A stretch of DNA of 64,000 nt from Saxidomus purpurata (Eukaryota > Mollusca > Bivalvia > Venerida > Veneridae): assembly GCA_022818135.1 (NCBI GenBank), contig JAFMSR010000010.1, positions 31,799,269 through 31,863,268 of the forward strand, read 5' to 3'. Under the pieces are notes generated by a model. The model was not told the DNA's origin. It did not search any database and saw nothing but the letters and a program-made list of their open reading frames with translations. Position 1 is the stretch's first letter; each line of letters opens with the position of its first letter. The position numbers were made by a program, and so were the translations under genes. Positions 45,454 through 57,644 of this stretch are shown in pieces.

Positions 45454-46944
45454 TAGTCTGGTTCCCTGTCGTACTGGCATGCTACAGTACGTCAGGCAAA
45501 GCTCAATAATGGCGGCGCCCAGTGGATGCTCAAAAGTATATACTGTTTATATAGTGAAATGATAAAAGTATTGATCATTCAAAACTAATATGTTAATTTG
45601 AAAAAGTTATTGACATAGTTTTAAAAGACGAAAGGTTTTTTGAATGCTAAATTTGTGAACGTTGTAAACGTTGAAAAAGTTTGACCAGTAAGTGTACTAT
45701 ATTTCGGACAAGTTACTTCAAGAAGACATTTCGGATATGTTTGATTTTTTTTTGTATTTCATTTTTTGCCATGTTCGAGTCTAAAAATGTTCAAATTTAG
45801 ATAAGAAAACGAAAATAAGAACAAAAACAAAAAAGAGAAAAGAAGTGTCGCCGATGGGATTCGAACCTCGCCCCTAAAATTACAGCGCAAGTGACTTACC
45901 CACTGAGCCACAGTGAATGATCATAGTTGTGTATGCTTAAATAACACATACATATTCAATTCCTATATACAGAACAGCTGCGAACATAATAGTATACAGA
46001 CTAAATATCCGAAATGCCAATGAATTCTACCACGTCCGAAAACACGGCTATTTTTCCTGTTGTTTATTTCTCGTTATATTTTGCTGGTCAATCAAATATT
46101 ATTAGCAATTTACAATGGGTTTGTATTGACAAATCACATACTGCAAGGTTTTTTGAATGATCAACTCCTACTTAGAACCCCCTATTAACTCAATGTAAAA
46201 ATTTGATAGTGTGGACAGCGCCATTATTGAGGAGGCACTCAACAGTTTTGCGCCCTAGTTTCGAATTGGCCCTGGTCAAATTTCTGTATAAAGGGTACTG
46301 TTGAGAGTTAAGGGTGCAGTGTGTGTAGAGAATGATTAATACTGCTATATTTCTCTTTTGGCTGTCTTAAATGAGTGTTGAAATATAATGTGAAATACAA
46401 ACATGTGGCTTTTTGTGGCTCTGTGTGAAACCGGTGCATGAGAATGGAAGTAGGTGATTTTTCACTAGTCTGTGGTGAGCAGAATGCATTTTGCAGTGAC
46501 AAACAAACAACTGTAAATAGCAAAGACCCAGTACAGTAAATTCCTCTTTTTAAGTGTTTTTTCTTATTTAACAGGGAGTCTGGTGTCTGAAACTGACGAG
46601 CTCCTGGTTAACAATTGAGTAATGAAATTTCAGTGATGTTTTGAAAATTAGCAATTTGGCCTCGGACCGTCCCAAAAAATGGCGCTATCTTTCAATTCAA
46701 CATAATCCATGAAATGTGTATGCCAATGAGTTGGGCAGCAAACTTTATGATATTTTTCAAGAGATTGTTGACATGTGCATGATGCTGTATTTTGTTTCTT
46801 TCAGGTTAGCAGTTACAGGTGTTGTGTGAAGGAATTGTGCGATTGGTTGTAAGCTTTGTTGCCGAGAACCCAGAAAACTGTTGACTGCCCCCTGAGCTTT
46901 GCCTGGCCCGTACCGTATGGGTAGGGGCAGGTAACACCAGACTA
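45454..46944. mobile_element. Non-autonomous DNA transposon, 1.49 kb, with 9-bp target duplication
   Basis: Begins TAGTCTGGT and ends ACCAGACTA. The flanks are identical 9-bp AACCATCAA direct repeats (45445-45453 and 46945-46953). Subterminally the arms share CAGGCAAAGCTCA (left) and TGAGCTTTGCCTG (right), with further diverged matches around GTACG. Internally GCTCAATAATGGCG (near 45501) faces GCGCCATTATTGAG (near 46219). There is no ORF of note. A tRNA-like SINE is nested on the minus strand. A 9-bp duplication with longer inverted ends would fit Mutator-like elements, but an 8-bp hAT-type duplication is possible if the outer base is coincidental. Confidence 0.7.
45847..45917 (-). repeat. 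tRNA-derived SINE head
   Basis: On the minus strand a box-A-like TGGCTCAGTGGGTAAGTCAC and a perfect box-B-type GGTTCGAATCC lie about 40 bases apart. The cloverleaf is incomplete, so a SINE or tRNA pseudogene is more likely than a working tRNA. It is nested in the 1.49-kb element. Confidence 0.55.
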
Positions 46945-48924
46945 AACCATCAAGTGCTATTCGTTATAGATTTAAACATAGCCGAACATGTACGTTATCA
47001 CGCAGCAATGGTCGCGTTTACTTATTTGTTTATTTTGTACATATATCAAAGTTTATCCATCATGTCCACACTACTTGTCTATTTTTACATGTACATGTAT
47101 ATCAATAAAAATAGCATACAACTTACTTCCGTGTTCTCGTTGGCGGATTTTGGATTCACCACTCTCGTGATTATCGTCACGCGATTATACTAATCTATCC
47201 GTTAGTCACGGTCTGCTTTTTGTACTTTCAATTCGGAAATGTTACATACTGTAATGGCCTGTTGATCAATATAACACTGTAAACAGGTTTTCATTAACAG
47301 TACGTCTCGTGAAAATAGAGTCATTTATTGTTTTGGTCAATTTTTAAATTAACTATATCCGAGTGTATCTTACAATCTCTATGTTTAACAACCTTAAAAA
47401 CACACTTGCTATTTTACATCACATTGTTTACTAGTATCAAGGGGAAGTAAATCGTGCTAGTATTCTAACATATTATAACAGTTATACCTAAAGTAAAGGA
47501 TTAAGTACGCGCAGTAGTGCTAAGTTTCACTTTTCAAATTCGTGATAAAGCAGCCAATGATACACAGCACAAAAAGGAATATGGATTTTATTGTTATCTT
47601 TTATTTAATTTGTCTTCAGTTTTGATCGATGCAACATTATTGACAATTCAAAAGGTAAAGAGTTGGGTATTGATTTAAATTATAGACTAGATCTGTACAG
47701 TAAACAGGTAAATGTTGACGTTCGCTTGCTCTTATATCGTTATTGTACAATTATAGACTAATATTGAGGTCAAAGTTTTGCGGAGCTGTTAAAAAGTGAT
47801 ATTGACCGAGCACGAAGACCGAAACATAAGTCTTCACCCCGTGCTAAATTATACTAACAAGTTTAATAGAGTTTATTTTAAAAAGTTGGATTTAATATAA
47901 AGATACATAAGGTTAAGAACAGACCTTCTGATTAATGTTATAGCACCCGACTTTGTAAAAAAAATATAACTTGACTTTTACTTCATATTACTTGTGCATG
48001 TATTCGTGCTTAGTCTGATGTTGTGCGATCATCTATTTTAAAGATGATTCCTATTTGAAGATAGATTTTGTGATAACGATATTGTACATGCAATATATGA
48101 CTTCTTATGTTTATATATACCGGTATATACAAATAAAAGGAAATCCACAATTTGCGGAAAGGAGGACAGACAATTCAGAATAAACATGTACATGTATCAG
48201 CAATTACGTAGGCCTAATTGTTTTCTACTTAATACTTACATCACTCCTACTTTCAAAAGCTGAGATGGCGTTATATTGGATTTTAGTGCATCACTGATTA
48301 AAATAGATTGACTTCAGAATTCCCAAAGTGGGATCTGTTTATGACATTATCTTACCATGCAATACTTATTAATGGCATGCACTTTAAAGTTTGTAATATC
48401 AATCAAATACCAAAATAAGATGCACTATCTCCTGAAACCTAAGATAAAAAAAACTTCTGGGGGGCGTTGGTCATATGGATTATCCAGTACCAACGATAAA
48501 GCTCTAAAATACAACATACATCGACGCCATCACAATAACAAAACCCCAATAAAACCTACGTTTTGGTTTGGGCGACATGAAATGAAGATGTATAATATTA
48601 ACATTTTACGAATTGAAACATTTACTCTGTAAGGCACCTTTTAATTGGATAATACCGCATAAAAAGTCATTAAAATACTCTTGCGTTTTCAGACTTTCAT
48701 GAATTGTTTTATTATTTTGATACGTTAATAGTTCATATCTATAAACACAATATGCTGTTACCACCAAACTAATGTTAATTATGAGTCATTATTCTAGAGT
48801 AATTATTCTTTCTCGACCAGTGAATAACGGTTAATATTTCGAGTAACATAAAGGATTAAGTTTGTTTTCCTGATGCACATGTCACGGTTCGGGCTTAATC
48901 ACAATTGAGGAGAAAATGTATCTG

Positions 48925-49040
48925 TAGCCGGTTAGGTCAGTCGGGAGAGCATTTTCCCTCTGTAAACTGTAAGCGAAGGGTCCTGGGTTCACGTCTCGGT
49001 CAGGGTGCACATCCCCCCCCGCTCCCACCCCCTGTGACAT
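48925..49040 (+). repeat. tRNA-derived SINE
   Basis: Box-A-like TTAGGTCAGTCGGGAGAGC, then a box-B-like GGGTTCACGTCTC about 40 bases later. These are followed by GGTCAGGGTGCACATC, a C-rich run and CACCCCCTGTGACA, a layout like bivalve tRNA-SINEs. Arms do not form a full tRNA. Confidence 0.6.
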
Positions 49041-50805
49041 TTGACGACTTCTAACTGGATAAGATAACACATGATATGAACTTGTACTATGAAATCTAGC
49101 TAACGATCTCTTTCATATACAATGTACTCAAATTCGCACTGACCATCTTTATTTTTAAAAGATACGGTTCTTGTTAACATGTTCGTTGCTTATTTCAAAA
49201 TGTTTCTTAAAGAATAACTTATCTCCAAAGAAATCCTTATTTATACTGAAAGGAAGCATTTGTGAAACTGTATGAACGTTATTGCGCTCCTTAACATTCA
49301 CAATACTACCGTAATGCTCTGAAAATTGAGTTTATATATTTCCTGACTCTTACTATATTTCAATCTACTAATTTTAAAAGCTGTACTACAGGATATGTTA
49401 ACTTAAACAGACAGTACATTGACAAGTGTTCGTCTCATAACGACTACAAACACGTCAGCAATGTTGAAACATTTCTTTCGTTATATATCTTATTCAACAG
49501 AAGAGGGAAATCCTAAATTTATTAATAAGTATAAAGCAATGACTTTTCTTTGGAAACCTGTTTCGCTTGCGTAATTGATTCTATGGAACATGAAAATTAA
49601 CTCACTATAAAACAATGAAATTACCACAGACTTAATCATACCGCGAGTAGCTTTGACAAGATTGCTTTATTCATAAACCAAGTAATGTCGAACGTTTACA
49701 ACTATTACCAGCAAGTAATGGTAAAGTCGCTTTATTTTCATCGTGCATTTTTCATTTTAATTGAAACGATAGTTTTCTTTGTACAATGATGTACTTGTAT
49801 TTAAACAAGTTACGAAGTTTTCTGTATAAAATATTCTGTTTTTTTAAAACTGAGTTTCTCTTTTAATTATCATGTTATTCTATATTAGGTACATTGTGAG
49901 TTACTGTCCCGACTATGTCATATAACTATTTTTTATCGAATATTTTCTAGATTTTCAGATAAACTATACATATAAGAACGTTTAGATTTCTTTATATTTG
50001 CTACACGTTGTTTACAGTTTTAATTTTTCTATCCTTTATACAACATAATATTTATATATCTGACCGGATAACGCATGGCTGTTTTATAACTTTTCAGATG
50101 TGCTATACCAATTTGAAAGTTAAATTCAACATAATATTTGCGAGTCTCTGGGAAGATGAGCTCGGCGCACACAGTAAAGCATTGTCAAGCCTGGGAAGGT
50201 GTGGGGAGTGTAGGGTCAGGCCACACAGCTGATGATCCTAACAATTTGTTCAATCCTCAGAAGGGTTCCAGCCTACTAAACAACTTCGTCTGGCGTGATG
50301 GGTGAAGACGTGAATGCGAGAAAGAGTGACACTACAAAAATTACCAAGACTGGTGTCGTGGATACTGGAAAGTCAAAGAAAAATCCATCCATATATAAAT
50401 AACCATAATATTATATGCTTGTATTGCACACTTAGCGGGTTATTTGAGAGACGTTGTGTTTTTGGGCACTTTCGACTCATGTAGACATGAGTTCGACAAG
50501 GAGAGAAGCTGTACAAGAGGTGACGACTATCGGACTTACTTCGTTACATCGGAATAAGTGCTAAAATTACTTCAAGAGAAACCACCTGATCGTTGAAAAG
50601 TTGACGACATTCTCATGTGAATTACGAAAAACAATGACTTTAATCACAACTGGATAATGAAACACAAACTTTCATCACGCTCAAATAAGCAGAAACATAT
50701 GCATTAACGCTATAGATCTAAGAATGATAATAATGATAAGTAGATGTAGAATAGAACAGTGATTCATTATGATAGTCAGATTTAAAAATATCCTACTATG
50801 AACTT

Positions 50806-51046
50806 GTTGTTGTAGGAGTTTAACGCCTTTTTCAACCGTGTTTCTGGTCATTTTAAAAGGCGGGTAGTTTACCTACTAACAATCATTCCTAGGTAGAACC
50901 AGTACTAGACTCCTATCCCCCGTAGGAAACTGTCAACTTTCTCAGTTAAAGAGACATGGTCCGTATCAGGGAGCGAACCGTGGCCCTCACTCTATGAGAG
51001 GTTACAAAGATTTCAAGTCAGCGGCTCTAACCACGGACTTCCTACT
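50806..51046 (-). repeat. tRNA-derived SINE (minus strand)
   Basis: Reading the minus strand from about 51046, a tRNA-like head carries GTCCGTGGTTAGAGCCGCTG (box A) and CCACGGTTCGCTCCC (box B). A conserved-looking body of about 120 bases follows, ending GGCGTTAAACTCCTACAACAACAA, the kind of tail seen in tRNA-SINEs. No RNA gene function is likely. Confidence 0.6.
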
Positions 51047-51279
51047 TAAACGAAATTTGTACCACCGTAGTGAAAAGAAGATGTATTACTCAAACAATGC
51101 TTAAAGCCCCATGCCAACTTTCAATTGCTCGAATAGAATAATGTATTTACTGAATTATGTAACTCTGTCATGCTTTATTATTTCGATCTTTATATTTTGT
51201 TATTGCGAAAGCGTGTTGTTACTGTGTATCTAACCTGGTTTGATACAATAAAAGATATATATAGTCTGCTTGTATGTTT

Positions 51280-51345
51280 TATCGTTGAAAAGAATACAGT
51301 CAGGAGTTCGGATGCGTAGTAATAAAATCACGAGTGCGTAGAAGG
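51280..51345. repeat. Fragment of the copy-2 hairpin MITE family
   Basis: TTTTATCGTTGAA, ATACAGTCAGGA, GGATGCGTAGTAAT and ATCACGAGTGCGTAG follow the same order as in the arm of the MITE at 24.6-24.77 kb, read on the opposite strand. It is a single diverged arm. Confidence 0.5.
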
Positions 51346-51592
51346 CATCTATTATTTCTTAATTAAATTTGTAGGACCGTCAACAATTGAAGACTGCAGT
51401 ATTAAAAGAACATTCTGCCTAACCGATTTTAATCGCGGTTGCAAAGATATAAGTTTACTCTTTACATAACAAGCAAAACAAAAAGGAAAGTAATCTATTC
51501 ATTTTAAGGTAACGATTAATGGGAGACAACTTATTAAAGTCCGCAGGTAACAATTACCTGTTTATGTGTACTTGTTAGAACTCAAACTCTTA

Positions 51593-51967
51593 TTGGACTT
51601 TATTTGTAAAAATGCAAATGCAAATCTTAATGCGAATGTCAATGTGTAACAGTAGATATCGAGGGGTCATTTCAAGTGTACCGATCGTGTAATATCGTAT
51701 TTTACTGTACAGAAATTTGAAAAAGATATATCATTTTTGTTTGATCATCAATGAAACTGTTTTTCTTACTTGGTCTCTGGCTGGGTGTTTCTAGAAAGTC
51801 GGCGCTGTATTCCCTACGTCGGCAACACCTCTGTGCACACACCTACATGTAGTATACTTGTTACTTTAGTAATTAAGTATGTTGAGACATCCCCTTCGAA
51901 TGTACCGTTTTGCATAATAAATTCGCATAAGCATTCGCATTCGCACTTAATCAAATAAAGTCTATTT
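51593..51967. mobile_element. MITE candidate with ~45-bp inverted ends
   Basis: The left arm (51593-51640) contains GGACTTTATTTG and repeated AATGC/GCGAATG. The right arm (about 51920-51967), read in reverse complement, gives AGACTTTATTTGATTAAG with the same GCGAATGCGAATGC pattern. About 375 bp, no ORF; target duplication not clear. Confidence 0.45.
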
Positions 51968-54049
51968 AGAATATTTCATGTTGACATACCATTTTCACGT
52001 ATGTTTTATTTTCAAAGAAAACACTTAATAGCTAAATCAACATGTTAAAAATTACAGATGCTTGCTCGTCTTTCAAGTTGATTAAAAGTACTATTGTTAT
52101 CACATGCATCTATTGCCAACACGTATCTCCTTTTTCAAATTCAAAAAAAAATTGTTACTTTAGGCTAACAATCATTGAAACCAATGATTAACAAAAGTCA
52201 TTTGATGTTATTTATGATTTACTTGTCCGCATAAAAATTTCATTATCATGAGGGGATAACTTTGTTTTGGTTCGATAAATATGGCTTTCGGCTTCCCGCG
52301 TCTCAAAAGGAAATATTACCAAGCACAAGCCAAAACTGTGTGGAATTAAATGACGGTATGGTGATATATAAAGGCTTAAAGACGTACTTTGCTGAACACG
52401 ATGTCTTCATTCTAATAGATCATCACTTGAATACTTTATGAGTGCATTGTTCATGTACTTGTGCTCAGCCGCAAGCCAAAATAAAACTGGGATATTCGCT
52501 CGGACATAAATTGCATATTGAAGTAAATGAAAGTTACCGATTGTTCTCTATGTCTGCAACATAGGTCGTCAGAAAGACCTTGACGTTATTTGTACATTGT
52601 ACATATACAATGTTTCACTAAACCTGCTATATTGATTTTGTTTTGAACAATTACTGAGTCAACATTTCACTACCAATACCTCCTCAAATGCTCTGATGTT
52701 AGAATTCTGCGAATAAAAGTTGTCACATAGAATCATATTTCAAACTTACGTCAATCAAATAGGGTATTGCCGGTCTTATATAGAGGTTACAAAAGTTCCC
52801 CCAAATAAAAGACCTTTTTTTCAGTATACTGCGTCAGTAAGGTCATGGAAATAATCATGAAGTAATATATTGCATTACAAAACATTTGTATAATCCATAT
52901 CTCAACTTATCAATTTTGAACTATTAAAATCAAGCTTTAATTGGACATTCTTAAACTTTTATTACAGATTATGATCGTTTTAACTTACAATACTTGCACA
53001 ATGCTTGTGATATATTAAAAGGTGGTCATATTTATTGGCTGAAATAATGCTTTGAACGATTAAGCTATTCTCCTAAAAGTAAGTTTAGGACCAGAAAAAG
53101 TAAACTCTAATAACTTGACACTTGCGGGATAATCCGAGGATATCTGTTCATTTCCAAATGAATACGGATTCAGTATTAGTTTCGGTGACCGAAAGCAAAA
53201 TCCATGTGAAATCTCTGATGGGTCTTATTTTGCCACATGGACCACAAAAGTAAACTCCAATCACTTTTCTAACAGTACCGACCAAACTTTAGAAAGAATT
53301 TATAACCTTTTAAAATGGTTTAAGGATACTGTAACATTGTAATTGTGCATTGTGCAGAAACAGTGCCTAGAGAAACTATGTGTATGAAAATGGCATACAA
53401 TTGACTTGGTGGTCACGGTAAAACATTTTGAAATTTTAATGACAGAAGTTAACTGCAACAAATGAAAAGTGTTGGTATGTCTTCCATAATTGTATCTGAA
53501 CACATTGCGTTAAAACCGATGGTTGCTGCTGATTATTTACCACTTTTAAACAGCTTCACTATTCCTTAAGTGTCCCTATGGGCCCGCCACTGGCTTAATG
53601 GGTAACTAGAATGGTCAAAAACAGTTATTTATTGAAATCTTCGAATCGTGTGGCTACCACTGAATAAAGTTGAGTGGTCACAATATTCAAAATGCTGTCA
53701 ATGTCTGTGATTTAGTACAGCAGTTTTATTCTGACTCCTGTAAAGAGCAATAATGGTATTTTTTCCAAACAACAAACCAAGAAGTTAACGCATAAAAATG
53801 TATGTTTGAAATAGTTGCTTCCGTCTTGTGTATGATACGTCGACTCATTTATAGAAAAATCAATTCACGGATAAAATAACGATAAAATTGTGTTCTAATT
53901 AATCTAAAACAGTGATGACATATATGAATTTCATTGATTAGATTTTTGCTACTTTTTCATAATACAGGGTTATCGTTGTCGAACAACGTTTTCATATTGT
54001 GTTTAATATCATTAAAATACTGCGCTATATTTGTAACAAGTGCATTCGA

Positions 54050-55369
54050 TACGGAAGCGTCCTGGTGCCAATTCATAATGTTCTATAAAAAAGAGTAACT
54101 CCTACGTAGGAGATAAAAAAGCCTAATTAGGAGTTTATAACTCCTACGTAGGACTATAACTCCTACGTAGGACTTTAAACCCACGTAGGAGATAAAAAGG
54201 CCTAATTAGGAGTTTATAATTCCTACCTAGGACTTTATAACTCTTACGTAGGAGATAAAAAGCCTAATTAGGACTTTGTAACTCCTACGTAGGAGATAAA
54301 AAGCCTAATTAGGAGTTTATAACTCCTACGTAGGACTTTATAACTCCTACCTAGGACTTTATAACTCCTACGTAGGAAATAAAAAAGCCTAATTAGGAGT
54401 TTATAACTCCTACGTAGGACTTTATAACTCCTACGTAGGAGATAAAAAGGCCTAATTAAGAATTTATAATTCCTAAGTAGGACTTTATAACTCCTACGTA
54501 GGAGATAAAAAAAGCCTAATTAGAACTTTGTAACTCCGACGTAGGAGATAAAATGCCTAATTAGGACCGTTTATAACTCCTACGTAGGACTTTATAACTC
54601 CTACGTAGGACTTTATAACTCCTACGTAGGAAATAAAAAAGCCTAATTAGGAGTTTATAACTCCTACGTAGGACTTTATAACTCCTACGTAGGACTTTAT
54701 AACTCCTACGTAGGACTATCACTCCTACGTAGGGGATAAAAAGCCTAATTGTTGATAAAAAACTAACTCAGACGTAAAAAGTTGCAGAAGTCCAATTAGG
54801 CTTTTTTCCTACGTAGGAGTTATAAAGTCCTACGTAGGAGTTATAAACTCCTAATTCGGCTTTATCTCCTACGTAGGAGTTATAAAGTCCTACGTAGGAG
54901 TTATAAAGTCCTACGTAGGAGTTATAAAGTCCTACGTAGGATTTATAAACTCCTAATTAGGCTTTTTTATCTCCTACGTAGGAGTTACAAAGTCCTAATT
55001 AGGCTTTTTTATCTCCTACGTAGGAGTTATAAAGTCCTACGTAGGAATTTTAAATTCCTAATTTGGCTTTTTTATCTCCTACGTAGGAGTTATAAAGTCC
55101 TACGTAGGAGTTATAAAGTCCTACGTAGGAGTTATAAAGTCCTACGTAGGAGTAATAAACACCTAATTAGGCTTTTTTATCTCCTACGTAGGAGTTATAA
55201 AGTCCTAATTAGGCTTTTTTATCTCCTACGTAGGAGTTATAAAGTCCTACGTAGGAGTTATAAACTCCTAATTAGGCTTTTTTATCTCCTACGTAGGAGT
55301 TATAAAGTCCTACGTAGGAGTTATTCTTTTTTATAGAACATTATGAATTGGCACCAGGACGCTTCCGTA
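54050..55369. mobile_element. Foldback element made of palindromic TACGTA units
   Basis: Ends are TACGGAAGCG...CGCTTCCGTA within ~55-bp near-perfect terminal inverted repeats (GTCCTGGTGCCAATTCATAA is followed by more matched bases). They are flanked by identical 6-bp ATTCGA direct repeats (54044-54049, 55370-55375). The interior consists of about 35 copies of a TACGTA-centred palindrome (full form CTCCTACGTAGGAG), alternating with CCTAATTAGG palindromes and joined by TTTATAA or GATAAAAA spacers. The left and right halves are reverse complements around about 54760. There is no ORF. The whole 1320 bp could fold into one giant hairpin, and every unit can also fold on itself. Confidence 0.88.
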
Positions 55370-55375
55370 ATTCGA

Positions 55376-55999
55376 TTTTAAAAAGCAATGTTAAGAATGT
55401 TTTTCGAACAAATAACAGTCAATTTCGCCGATAAGACATCTGTGTAAGATAAACGTCCTACCGGGACTGTAAGTATGTACATCGCATTTTGCAAAATGCA
55501 CATGTGACTGGATGAACTGCGACAGAAGGAAAAGGCTACTAAAGAAATTTGTTGCATACTTTTGTGTGCACTGATGTTAATGTCATTTGATAAAAACATG
55601 AATGAAATAAACTATTTTCAAGTTATTCGAGAAAATGTTATCCATCAAAGGACGTGAACATTTCATGTTTGTGGGCGTTGAAATATGCACTCCTCGTATA
55701 ATTGAGACATGCATTTATATAATTTCGATTTGTAAGTTATATTTTGATGTACTTGCACAACAATTCTCTCCAAGGAGTATGAGGTGTCACATTGTTCGAT
55801 ATTTATAGCGAGTTATTATGTGCCATAAAATCTGCTTTGATTTTTGCAAGACAAAATTTGCAGCACCGAGTCAGGTAAGTTTTTATTATATTTACTGCAA
55901 AAGTCTTTTTTGTTTTAAGAAGTAGCCTTTTGTTTTCTGTATTTCAGCATAGACGAAACATTTAATAGAGGATGATTGTTGGTTTTGGTGTAATGTCAC
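55376..55999. other. Non-coding gap
   Basis: Unique-looking AT-rich sequence with no recognisable gene or repeat structure. Confidence 0.4.
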
Positions 56000-56957
56000 G
56001 TTTTATTTTATGTTTTCTAGTGAATTATAGAGTTTTCTCAGTGAAATAAAAATGATAATCCACAGTTTTGAAACGGTGGATTACCATTTTTATTTTCACT
56101 GTTTTTGCTGATTGAGTATTACTCCGCAATTGATGGCGTGACGAAGTACAGACTTGTTTATTTAAAAATTGTTTCAATTTATATCTTATAAATTGATGTT
56201 TCAGTTTCATTGGATGATAGAGATAGATATGACATTTTAAATATATTTATCTGGAATAAACTTTAGAACTACTTTTGTTGCTCTATCAGTAATGATGGGA
56301 GTAATGCGGATCTTATTATTAAGGGGTTTTCCATGGGGAATGAAAATACTACGATTCCAAATTTTCCTGATTATTTTGTCAAGTAAACATAAAATAAAAA
56401 GTAAAATTTTGTTAAGTGAAATATCAATTTTATTTCACTCGTGAACACCAAAAACACTCGTGTCTACACAAATCGTGAAAATATCAGTTTTTGGGGTTCA
56501 TTGTGAAATAAATTTGATATTTCACTGAATCAAACAAATAACCTCTATATAATTTCACCGCATGGGCACCAAAAGTGATATTTTTACGAGTGGCGCAGCC
56601 ACGAGTAAAAATAACTACTTTAAGTGTGAAATTAACGTGATATTAAACCGATACCAACACTTTTTTTGTTTATGTTATGGTTAAAACTCTACTTTTGTTG
56701 AGTTTGTTTCTATAAAATATCGAAAATCGCGGGAAAGGTCATTAGAAAACATAGCACAAATGACGTCATTTTAATGACGTCATCGACGCATAGTTTCCAG
56801 CATTAACTACGCTCGGTATACTTATTGACGTTAATTCGGGTTAAAGATAGCAAAAACAGTGAAAATAAAAATGGTAATCCACTGTTTCAAAACTGTGGAT
56901 TGTCACTTTTATTTCACTAAGAAAACTCTATTATGCCTGGAAAACATAAAATAAAAC
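56000..56957. mobile_element. Non-autonomous TIR element with self-folding ends
   Basis: A ~109-bp arm at 56000-56109 (GTTTTATTTTATGTTTTC...) is matched in reverse complement at 56849-56957, with roughly 10% mismatch by eye. Each arm itself contains a hairpin: GTGAAATAAAAATGATAATCCAC pairs with GTGGATTACCATTTTTATTTTCAC around a short TTTTGAAA loop. The interior holds further short inverted motifs and a doubled TGACGTCA near 56761-56781. No ORF; the target duplication could not be fixed. Confidence 0.7.
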
Positions 56958-57640
56958 ACACTTTTTTTAAATCTCCAACATTTTGTCAAAAATGAAATGG
57001 CAACTGCAAATATTACGTAACTAGTAGTTACTGTAAACTGAAAATACCGACTTTCTTGAAAAAACTTCTAGCTGGTACATTTTCTATGTTCTATAACATT
57101 CCGGTATTTAGAATTACTAAATGAAATTCCATTAAAAGAAATGAATTCTTCTGATTTTTCAGTAAAGTGGAAAGTCATGTTTTATGTCTGATATTTTCCT
57201 TCCCAAATAAATCGATTTAAGCCGTACATTATAGTTGGTGAATTATTCAAAGTTGAGTCATTTCTTAAGGTGTTCGGTTATCTATTTTGCCGTACAGAAG
57301 ATCCACCTGTCAACATACCAATGACTCTTCAATCCTCTTAGTTAGAAGTTTTGTCAAGTGTATATCCTGAAATACGTTAACGCTGGTTAAATATCTGTGG
57401 TCGCACCGGAGACATTCCATTTTCATTTTTTTTTGCAAGTAAAGAAACCGAGACCAAATGAACCATGAGATTTCACGCAATTTACAACCCATTTTCCAAA
57501 AACTTTATGGGTTTGTGCTATATCCTGTTATCCTGGTATTTTTTACAATTTTTTTTTGACGGACACACCTATGACTTTGCAGCCACGTACAACGCATATA
57601 CCAAATATAAAACTCAGTTAATTATGTGCTTAATACCCTG
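56958..57640. other. Non-coding gap
   Basis: AT-rich, no supported gene. Confidence 0.4.
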
Positions 57641-57644
57641 GTCA

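Larger units (their letters stand above)
46954..54043. other. Seven-kilobase region without a recognised gene
   Basis: AT-rich. All ORFs are short and show no domain, signal peptide plus cysteine pattern, or splice-consistent continuation I could recognise. It contains two SINE-like elements, a MITE fragment and a MITE candidate, listed separately. The stretch 52000-54043 shows nothing notable. Confidence 0.5.

Noticed and set aside
45847..45917. Functional tRNA gene
   Set aside because: Box A and B are present, but the acceptor stem and anticodon arm do not pair convincingly; the context is a transposon.
54050..55369. CRISPR-like or satellite array
   Set aside because: Units are palindromic, reverse orientation at the centre, and spacers are not unique. 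The element has terminal inverted repeats and target duplications, so it is a foldback transposon.
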